The position numbers and the translations under genes were made by a program. This document shows positions 15,199 to 24,549 of a stretch of 64,000 bases of DNA, piece by piece. The notes under the pieces were generated by a model. The model had not been told where the DNA came from. It did not search any database and was given only the letters and a program-made list of their open reading frames with translations. How positions within the stretch are numbered: position 1 is the first letter of the stretch; each line of letters opens with the position of its first letter. Source of the DNA: Tachinus rufipes (Eukaryota; Arthropoda; Insecta; Coleoptera; Staphylinidae); NCBI GenBank assembly GCA_963932245.1, contig OZ010747.1, positions 14,659,979 to 14,723,978 of the forward strand, in the 5' to 3' direction.

Positions 15199-16749
15199 TT
15201 GTTCAAACACAAAAATGTCAAAGGTATATACCTTTGGATTGTAACCCGACTTGAAACAAAAATATCAATTTTCGGCAAAAATTTAAAAATTTTCAAAGCA
15301 TTCAAAAACAAATTATCTCAAAATTTTTGTTCAAACACAAAAATGTCAATTTTCATCAAAAATTTAAAATTTTTCAAAACATTCAAAAACAAATTTTCTC
15401 AAAACTTTCAAAATTTTTGTTCAAACACAAAAATGTCAAATGTCAATTTTCATCAAAAATTTAAAATTTTTCAAAACATTCAAAAACAAATTTTCTCAAA
15501 ACTTTCAAAATTTTTGTTCAAACACAAAAATGTCAAAGGTATATACCTTTGGATTGTAACCCGACTTGAAACAAAAATATCAATTTTCATCAAAAATTTA
15601 AAATTTTTCAAAACATTTAAAAACAAATTTTCTCAAAATTTTTGTTTAAACACAAAAATGTCAAAGGTAACCTTTGGATTGTAACCCGACTTGAAACAGA
15701 AATATCAATTTTCATCAAAAATTTAAAATTTTTCAAAACATTCAAAAACAAATTTTCTCAAAACTTTCAAAATTTTTGTTCAAACACAAAAATGTCAAAC
15801 CTTTGGATTGTAACCCGACTTGAAACAAAAATATCAATTTTCGGCAAAAATTTAAAATTTTTCAAAGCATTCAAAAACAAATTATCTCAAAATTTTTGTT
15901 CAAACACAAAAATGTCAAAGGTATATACCTTTGGATTGTAACCCGACTTGAAACAAAAATATCAATTTTCATCAAAAATTTAAAATTTTTCAAAACATTC
16001 AAAAACAAATTTTCTCAAAACTTTCAAAATTTTTGTTCAAACACAAAAATGTCAAAGGTATATACCTTTGGATTGTAACCCGACTTGAAACAAAAATATC
16101 AATTTTCGGCAAAAATTTAAAAATTTTCAAAGCATTCAAAAACAAATTATCTCAAAATTTTTGTTCAAACACAAAAATGTCAATTTTCATCAAAAATTTA
16201 AAATTTTTCAAAACATTCAAAAACAAATTTTCTCAAAACTTTCAAAATTTTTGTTCAAACACAAAAATGTCAAATGTCAATTTTCATCAAAAATTTAAAA
16301 TTTTTCAAAACATTCAAAAACAAATTTTCTCAAAACTTTCAAAATTTTTGTTCAAACACAAAAATGTCAAAGGTATATACCTTTGGATTGTAACCCGACT
16401 TGAAACAAAAATATCAATTTTCATCAAAAATTTAAAATTTTTCAAAACATTTAAAAACAAATTTTCTTAAAATTTTTGTTTAAACACAAAAATGTCAAAG
16501 GTAACCTTTGGATTGTAACCCGACTTGAAACAAAAATATCAATTTTCATCAAAAATTTAAAATTTTTCAAAACATTCAAAAACAAATTTTCTCAAAACTT
16601 TCAAAATTTTTGTTCAAACACAAAAATGTCAAACCTTTGGATTGTAACCCGACTTGAAACAAAAATATGATTTTCGGCAAAAATTTAAAATTTTTCAAAG
16701 CATTCAAAAACAAATTATCTCAAAATTTTTGTTCAAACACAAAAATGTC
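15199..16749 (+). repeat. 834 bp tandem duplication inside the satellite
   Basis: Two adjacent blocks, 15,199-15,915 and 16,033-16,749, share junctions seen nowhere else in the array: a monomer joined through AAATGTCAAATGTCAA (15,430 and 16,264), one with the core shortened to AAAGGTAACCTTT (15,662 and 16,496) and one with GTCAAACCTTTGG (15,795 and 16,629). All three are offset by exactly 834 bp, so an already rearranged six-monomer block was duplicated as a unit. Confidence 0.88.
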
Positions 16750-17006
16750 AAAGGTATGTATATACCTTTGGATTGTAACCCGACTTGAAACAAAAATATC
16801 AATTTTCATCAAAAATTTAAAAATTTTCAAAACATTCAAAAACAAATTTTCTCAAAACTTTCAAAATTTTTGTTCAAACACAAAAATGTCAAAGGTATAT
16901 ACCTTTGGATTGTAACCCGACTTGAAACAAAAATATCAATTTTCATCAAAAATTTAAAATTTTTCAAAACATTCAAAAACAAATTTTCTCAAAACTTTCA
17001 AAATTT

Positions 17007-19151
17007 TTGTTCAAACACAAAAATGTCAAAGGTATATACCTTTGGATTGTAACCCGACTTGAAACAAAAATATCAATTTTCATCAAAAATTTAAAATTTT
17101 TCAAAACATTCAAAAACAAATTTTCTCAAAACTTTCAAAATTTTTGTTCAAACACAAAAATGTCAAAGGTATATATTTTTGTTCAAACACAAAAATGTCA
17201 AAGGTATAATATTCCTTTGGATTGTAACCCGACTTGAAACAAAAATATCAATTTTCATCAAAAATTTAAAATTTTTCAAAACATTCAAAAACAAATTTTC
17301 TCAAAACTTTCAAAATTTTTGTTCAAACACAAAAATGTCAAAGGTATATACCTTTGGATTGTAACCCGACTTGAAACAAAAATATCAATTTTCATCAAAA
17401 ATTTAAAATTTTTCAAAACATTCAAAAACAAATTTTCTCAAAACTTTCAAAATTTTTGTTCAAACACAAAAATGTCAAAGGTATATACCTTTGGATTGTA
17501 ACCCGACTTGAAACAAAAATATCAATTTTCATCAAAAATTTAAAATTTTTCAAAACATTCAAAAACAAATTTTCTCAAAACTTTCAAAATTTTTGTTCAA
17601 ACACAAAAATGTCAAAGGTATATACCTTTGGATTGTAACCCGACTTGAAACAAAAATATCAATTTTCGGCAAAAATTTAAAATTTTTCAAAGCATTCAAA
17701 AACAAATTATCTCAAAATTTTTGTTCAAACACAAAAATGTCAATTTTTATCAAAAATTTAAAATTTTTCAAAACATTCAAAAACAAATTTTCTCAAAACT
17801 TTCAAAATTTTTGTTCAAACACAAAAATGTCAAAGGTATATATATACCTTTGGATTGTAACCCGACTTGAAACAAAAATATCAATTTTCATCAAAAATTT
17901 AAAATTTTTCAAAACATTCAAAAACAAATTTTCTCAAAACTTTCAAAATTTTTGTTCAAACACAAAAATGTCAAAGGTATATACCTTTGGATTGTAACCC
18001 GACTTGAAACAAAAATATCAATTTTCATCAAAAATTTAAAATTTTTCAAAACATTCAAAAACAAATTTTCTCAAAACTTTCAAAATTTTTGTTCAAACAC
18101 AAAAATGTCAAAGGTATATACCTTTGGATTGTAACCCGACTTGAAACAAAAATATCAATTTTCGGCAAAAATTTAAAATTTTTCAAAGCATTCAAAAACA
18201 AATTATCTCAAAATTTTTGTTCAAACACAAAAATGTCAATTTTCATCAAAAATTTAAAATTTTTCAAAACATTCAAAAACAAATTTTCTCAAAACTTTCA
18301 AAATTTTTGTTCAAACACAAAAATGTCAAAGGTATATATATACCTTTGGATTGTAACCCGACTTGAAACAAAAATATCAATTTTTATCAAAAATTTAAAA
18401 TTTTTCAAAACATTCAAAAACAAATTTTCTCAAAACTTTCAAAATTTTTGTTCAAACACAAAAATGTCAAAGGTATATACCTTTGGATTGTAACCCGACT
18501 TGAAACAAAAATTTCAATTTTCGGCAAAAATTTAAAATTTTTCAAAGCATTCAAAAACAAATTATCTCAAAATTTTTGTTCAAACACAAAAATGTCAATT
18601 TTCATCAAAAATTTAAAATTTTTCAAAACATTCAAAAACTAAATTTCTCAAAATTTTTGTTCAAACACAAAAATGTCAAAGGTATATGCCTTTGGATTGT
18701 AACCCGACTTGAAACAAAAATATCAATTTTCATCAAAAATTTAAAATTTTTCAAAACATTCAAAAACAAATTTTCTCAAAACTTTCAAAATTTTTGTTCA
18801 AACACAAAAATGTCAAAGGTATATACCTTTGGATTGTAACCCGACTTGAAACAAAAATATCAATTTTCATCAAAAATTTAAAATTTTTCAAAACATTCAA
18901 AAACAAATTTTCTCAAAACTTTCAAAATTTTTGTTCAAACACAAAAATGTCAAAGGTATATATTTTTGTTCAAACACAAAAATGTCAAAGTTATAATATA
19001 CCTTTGGATTGTAACCCGACTTGAAACAAAAATATCAATTTTCATCAAAAATTTAAAATTTTTCAAAACATTCAAAAACAAATTTTCTCAAAACTTTCAA
19101 AATTTTTGTTCAAACACAAAAATGTCAAAGGTATATACCTTTGGATTGTAA
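17007..19151 (+). repeat. 1.79 kb duplicated satellite block with an aberrant partial monomer
   Basis: The unusual junction GGTATATATTTTTGTTCAAA, followed by a very short monomer and an ATAATAT variant of the palindrome, occurs at about 17,167 and 18,955, 1,787 bp apart, each time flanked by full 137 bp monomers. The two blocks overlap in monomer order (17,007-17,364 and 18,794-19,151), pointing to one duplication event. Confidence 0.8.
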
Positions 19152-19988
19152 CCCGACTTGAAACAAAAATATCAATTTTCATCAAAAATTTAAAATTTTT
19201 CAAAACATTCAAAAACAAATTTTCTCAAAATTTTTGTTCAAACACAAAAATGTCAAAGGTATATACCTTTGGATTGTAACCCGACTTGAAACAAAAATAT
19301 CAATTTTCATCAAAAATTTAAAATTTTTCAAAACATTCAAAAACAAATTTTCTCAAAACTTTCAAAATTTTTGTTCAAACACAAAAATGTCAAAGGTATA
19401 TACCTTTGGATTGTAACCCGACTTGAAACAAAAATATCAATTTTCATCAAAAATTTAAAATTTTTCAAAACATTCAAAAACAAATTTTCTCAAAACTTTC
19501 AAAATTTTTGTTCAAACACAAAAATGTCAAAGGTATATACCTTTGGATTGTAACCCGACTTGAAACAAAAATATCAATTTTCATCAAAAATTTAAAATTT
19601 TTCAAAACATTCAAAAACAAATTTTCTCAAAATTTTTGTTCAAACACAAAAATGTCAAAGGTATATACCTTTGGATTGTAACCCGACTTGAAACAAAAAT
19701 ATCAATTTTCATCAAAAATTTAAAATTTTTCAAAACATTCAAAAACAAATTTTCTCAAAATTTTTGTTCAAACACAAAAATGTCAAAGGTATATATATAC
19801 CTTTGGATTGTAACCCGACTTGAAACAAAAATATCAATTTTCATCAAAAATTTAAAATTTTTCAAAACATTTAAAAACAAATTTTCTCAAAATTTTTGTT
19901 CAAACACAAAAATGTCAAAGGTATATACCTTTGGATTGTAACCCGACTTGAAACAAAAATATCAATTTTCATCAAAAATTTAAAATTT

Positions 19989-22054
19989 CAATTTGTCAAG
20001 TTTTGTGAATTAGCAAATTAGTTTATTGGGGGTTACGCATATATTCCGTTCTTTCACGCAAGTTTTGAATCTACCTAAAAAAAATTTATACCAACCGTTT
20101 TTAAACTAAAAATACTTTTAAAGAATCAATCTGTGATAAAGTTACAATTCCAATTACTGCCATAAATGACAAAACGCGTCATGTAGAACTTAAGCTAGCC
20201 CGCTACATTGCAAACAAAGCATGTTATTTGAAAAACATTTTTTTTTTAAATATATGTTAAAATACTACAAACATTTTTAAAATATATTTTTTTAATTGGT
20301 TATGTTGTTTGTCATTTACTCTTATTGGAAACCTAGACAGTTTTTTTGCCAAAGTATATTCTGTGTAATTGGCAAACATCTAAGAACACTATCGTAAGGC
20401 AAATTGCTAGAATATTCTCTATTAAGACATTGTAACGTCAATATTGAGGATATCAAATGCCATATTACTAATACATTATTTAATTAACACAATTCAAAAG
20501 TATAATTTTTACCAAAACTTAAAATACGGGCTGTTAGCTTTTAGCAGCCTTCACTTGTTTTACAGTGGGCTGCTAAAGCTTATTTTTGGTCCTTGATACA
20601 CTATATACTATTTAAAACTAGTTTGTTCTGTTTATTTTTGTTGTCAGGCTTTACATGCCAGTGCACAGCATGCTCTCAATGACTATTACATATTGGGCTT
20701 TAATGCTAGATACAAGTTAGCAACAATTTGTTACAGCTTAGTACTTTCTTCTTTAATTTTTCTTTCTTTCTTTTTTTACCTACTTCTCAGCTTCTCTAGT
20801 TAGTTATTCTAATAAAAAAATAAATCAAATAAAATTACAATTGACAATTTAAATTTGTTTATTTGATTAAATTGTTTATATTTTTTGTTAAATGCATAAC
20901 AAATTAATTAAAAGTTTTCGTTTTTATGTTATAAAAACATTGTTTTGGTTTTGTTTTTATTTAATTGATAATAAGGTTTTTAAGCGGTTACGTTGCAAGC
21001 GGCAGCAAGAGCAAACATCAAGGCTTAGAGATTTACTTCCGTTACGAGTTTTACTTAGTTTTGCAGGTAACGTTGCTCTTAACGCGGCTGCTCTACACTA
21101 GCGGCTATGTGGCGATTTATAGTATTAAAAGATTTAGTCTATCCCTTAGTTTTTACATATTATTAATTTAATTTTGCCCTCAACATTATAATTTTAAATT
21201 GGTTTTATGCTATATTTAAAGCTGGTGATAAGTTAAGGGTGGTTTAAAGCTATTTTGTTATGGGGCTATGGTAAGGTACTAATTAAACTGACGGTATTAC
21301 AGCAATTTCATCATTATATTTTAATAATAGGCCCACCAAGCATCAAATATGTTTTAATGAAATAGTCTTTTGAGGGGTGATTAATAATTTTATTTGTTTA
21401 ATTGAGATTAATATAGATTTTTTGAAATATTTTTAACGTTTTTTTTTGTTATAGGATTATTTCAAACTGATTATAAAATAAGAGTATTTACGACATTGAA
21501 AAGCTGAGATTTTGTTGAGTGGGAAACAATGGTTTCTAATTCATTTTCCAATAAACTAAAAAGAATACAGTGCTTGCTATACACTGCAACACAGTCAATT
21601 TTGTCTAGTTTTGGCTAAGTACATCGTGCGCGTTAGATTTGCTTCAGTTTAACTTAAATTTATTAATTTAAAATAAAAACAAATTTGTGTTTATAAAATA
21701 TAGTGAAATAATCATGCAGGTGCTTTCTATTCTGTAGTGACCAGACATATAGTGCGAGTTTGTTGTATGCCTTTGATATCAATAAATAATAAAATATAAG
21801 TGCAATACAGGAAGAGAAAATAAATAATTGTTAAAATAGTGTTGCCCAACAACAAATGCATCCAATGAAGGATTTGTTGGAAACCAAAGAACTTCAATCC
21901 TCAACTTTACGCAAGTATGAGGTATGTCTGGCAATAAAAGGTGCTTATTTGCACTTCATATTTAAGCAAGATAAAGGTACATTTGGCTTTGTCCGGTTTG
22001 ATATTGTGCTATATTTTATTATGAAATAAATCCTTTTTTTTTTTAATTGAATGT
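19989..22054. other. Non-coding AT-rich DNA flanking the satellite
   Basis: No credible gene is visible. Open frames of 60-70 codons at 20,892-21,171 overlap in different frames and match nothing I recognise. A small imperfect inverted repeat, AGCTTTTAGCAGCC (20,536-20,549) against GGCTGCTAAAGCT (20,568-20,580), could form a hairpin. The left end is the abrupt edge of the satellite. Confidence 0.6.
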
Positions 22055-22275
22055 TGGTGGCCGTTACTATTTGATAGTTTATTATAAAATAAATAGAACA
22101 CATTTACTATGTAACCTGTAACTGGTTTCAATCATTACAAAGCTATCATCGGACGGTGATACTTGTTTGTATCACCGTCCGATGATGGCCTTGTACAAGT
22201 TGAAACTAGTTACAGTTTTTTAAATATATTTGTAATATAGTACATAGTAAATGTATATTATTTATTTTATAAAAT
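22055..22275. mobile_element. Foldback MITE, complete copy
   Basis: The element is almost entirely one inverted repeat. The centre is a perfect stem, ATCATCGGACGGTGATAC at 22,145-22,162 and its reverse complement at 22,169-22,186, around a 6 nt loop. The arms continue outward with imperfect pairing for about 85-100 bp: the left arm reads TTTATTATAAAATAAATAG... and the right arm ends ...TTTATTTTATAAA. It has no coding capacity, so it is a non-autonomous hairpin element. A second, shorter relative lies at 24,137-24,290. I do not recognise its autonomous partner. Target-site duplication was not resolved. Confidence 0.82.
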
Positions 22276-22559
22276 TTTTTTTGCCTGCTTATGATGCTTG
22301 TAGTTTGGATTGGTTAGTAGTGTTTTAGTGCCCTAGGGTTAAAAAAATTCTTTTGTCGTCTGCTAACAAAAATATTACAGTTTTTTCTTGTTCAGCACTT
22401 GCATACGCTTATATTGAAATTTACGCTTTGCATTATTTAATTTTATGTTAACCATAATATTTTTTAAACAATTATTTTGCAATTTTGAGGCTTAACTAAT
22501 TACAACCAAATAAAACAATACAAACTCATCACAAATAAATTAACCGTTGCTGTGATAAT

Positions 22560-23960
22560 AATGATAATTTTGTAAACACAATAGGCACCGGAATGTTGAG
22601 AGTATAATAATGTTGGGGTAGGATCTGTGCGCGGCAGCTGTAACTCGACTAAATAATAACCGAAATCTCAATATGGTGTCGGGGATATTAAGAGTCGCGG
22701 ATATTGCCGTTTGTAAGCAGTTAACCCCCTACTACTCTTACCCCCGAAATTGCGGGGTGTTAAATATTGGCGAACGAGTAACGTGTGCCCCCACAATGAA
22801 ACAGGGTGCAACTGTCACCCGGTAATAAGCAGCACGCGAGACCCCGCAGAAGTAATTGCACACAGACTTAATGAATTATCGGGAGATTTACGATTAAGGC
22901 GGCAGCCAGACGGAATCCACCTTTCAAAATCACCATAAAATTGAACATATGAAACGTTTAATTCGAGTGCTTTATTATAGGAACTTGTTTTTTTTTTTTT
23001 AACGTGGAGATGTATATTTTATGTGCCGACTTTTAAATTCAGTTCGCGGCGAAACGTACGGGAGCGAGAAACAAGAAAAAATATAACCTAAACAAAAGGC
23101 GGTTAAGGAGAAACAAATAAATTTCATGGCACACTTAAAAAGGGTGGTTTTTATTTACAGTAGAATAAAGTGGATGGTGACTGCGTTTGTTTCCAATTAC
23201 CATCTTATGTGCCAAACAGTGATGTAAATGTTGGAGTTTGATGTAAAGGAAAATGTTAATTAAAGTCTACGAATCGACACCTTAGAGGTGACCTGAATAG
23301 TATTTAATAAAAATATTAAAATACTTTTAGCATTAAAAATAATAAACTGTTCTTAAATTTTACATAAAAGAAATTGTAAATATATATTTTCCCACTAATT
23401 GGTTCTTCAAATTAACGTTAATTTCAAATAATTGGCATTAATTGTTGAAATTAATTGGCATAAAAGGCACTCTCTGCATGTTTGTTAATTAATCAAACTT
23501 TATAAATATCAAACTGTACTGAAAGAGCCTTTTTCATCATTTTAAGTGGCACCGGCTCAATTCATATTAATCCAATAACCAATAATCGGTTATAAACGTC
23601 CATCAATGCTCATCAATTAAGACTCGACTGCAAATTGACCCCAAAACACGTATCGATTAAAACGATTCATCTTTATGTGAGCAAACACTACGCCACTCTA
23701 TTATGGATGCTTCGTGCGGCATCCGACATAATACGTGGATTATTAGTGGGAAATGGAATATTTACAGAGTGGTGCGGCAGAGGACGGGGACAACGGAACT
23801 AATTTAACTTTGACAAATCTATGGACCGATCTTTCATCCCCTGGGGAGCAACTATTGCACATTTAAATGGAAATAAATACAGTGCTCTACATGCACACAG
23901 ACAACACACCAGACGGCGACTTCTTTTTTAAAGCGGACGCGAGCTGCATGTTACAAACAT
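22560..23960. other. GC-richer non-coding stretch, possibly single copy
   Basis: This stretch is visibly less AT-biased than its surroundings and shows no internal repetition. It has no long open frame; the best (22,750-22,938, 62 codons) resembles nothing I know. It contains clusters of TAATCC/GGATTA-like and ATTAATT motifs that could be homeodomain sites, but such motifs are expected in AT-rich DNA. It may be conserved regulatory sequence; that is inference from composition only. Confidence 0.35.
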
Positions 23961-24136
23961 ACTTTGCACACAATTGGAATTTTCAATAAGAAACATGATT
24001 TATAGCTTGCGATTATTTATTGATTTGTCAATTATAATTTGAAAAAAAAAATATAAACTGCCTTATACAAATATTGATTGTTAGTTATTTACATTTTAAT
24101 ATTCTTTATAATTATAATTATAAATAGATTAAATAG

Positions 24137-24290
24137 TGGTGGCCATTACTATGTGCTAGTTTATTATAAAATGAATAAAACACATTTGTATCACCGTCGG
24201 ATGATGGGCATGTAAAGGTTGAAACTAGTTACGGTTTTATAAATATATGTGTGATATAGTACATAGTAAATGTGTTTTATTCTAATAAAT
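24137..24290. mobile_element. Foldback MITE, left-arm-deleted copy
   Basis: This sequence repeats both outer ends of the element at 22,055-22,275, including the flanking GGTGGCCATTACTAT. It lacks most of the left arm and the left half of the central stem: after AATAAAACACATTT it jumps to the right half, GTATCACCGTCGGATGAT. The right arm with GAAACTAGTTAC and ATAGTACATAGTAAATGTG is intact. The two copies differ at scattered bases, so both are old. Confidence 0.8.
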
Positions 24291-24549
24291 TAAATCAATA
24301 ATACTTTTGGCAGGGCTTTGAGTGGTACTAATGTTTGTTCTTGTCGGTAATGGTGGTCGACGGCGTTTTTTTTATGTTGGTATGTCTGAGAATATGTGTT
24401 ATTATAGTTTGGGGTTTATGCACGATTGAACTTTGTTCTCTATAAAAAAGCCACATGGAGTGAAACGGCGCTTCAGTAACAGTCTGTTTAAGGATTTACG
24501 TCTTAAAAATAGAAATAAAGTTACTCTTCAAAGTACCATAAGGTGATTG

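Larger units (their letters stand above)
1..19988. repeat. AT-rich satellite array with 137/128/81 bp monomers
   Basis: The whole stretch is one head-to-tail array, open at the left window edge and ending where the monomer breaks off after 19,980. Three monomer lengths recur: a full 137 bp form (e.g. starts at 385, 2709, 2846, 8816, 8953), a 128 bp form lacking 9 bp, and an 81 bp form that also lacks a 47 bp core. I count 31 G/C in a 137 bp monomer, about 23% GC. The core carries the palindrome AAAGGTATATACCTTT followed by a less AT-rich stretch (ATTGTAACCCGACTTG). Further base variants (CATC/CGGC, ACAAATT/ACTAAAT, AAACATTC/AAGCATTC) mark monomer subtypes. Short open frames exist in every monomer but start at TTG, and the 137 bp period breaks the frame. 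Probably heterochromatic, perhaps pericentromeric; that is inference. Confidence 0.97.

Noticed and set aside
42..19941. About 70 open frames of 60-161 codons in the satellite, repeating the same peptide
   Set aside because: The ones I checked start at TTG, they follow the repeat, and the 137 and 128 bp periods shift the frame at each monomer. No codon-position signal is expected; treated as by-products of the array.
1..19988. CRISPR-like array of regular repeats
   Set aside because: Repeats are contiguous, with no unique spacers, and the host is eukaryotic.
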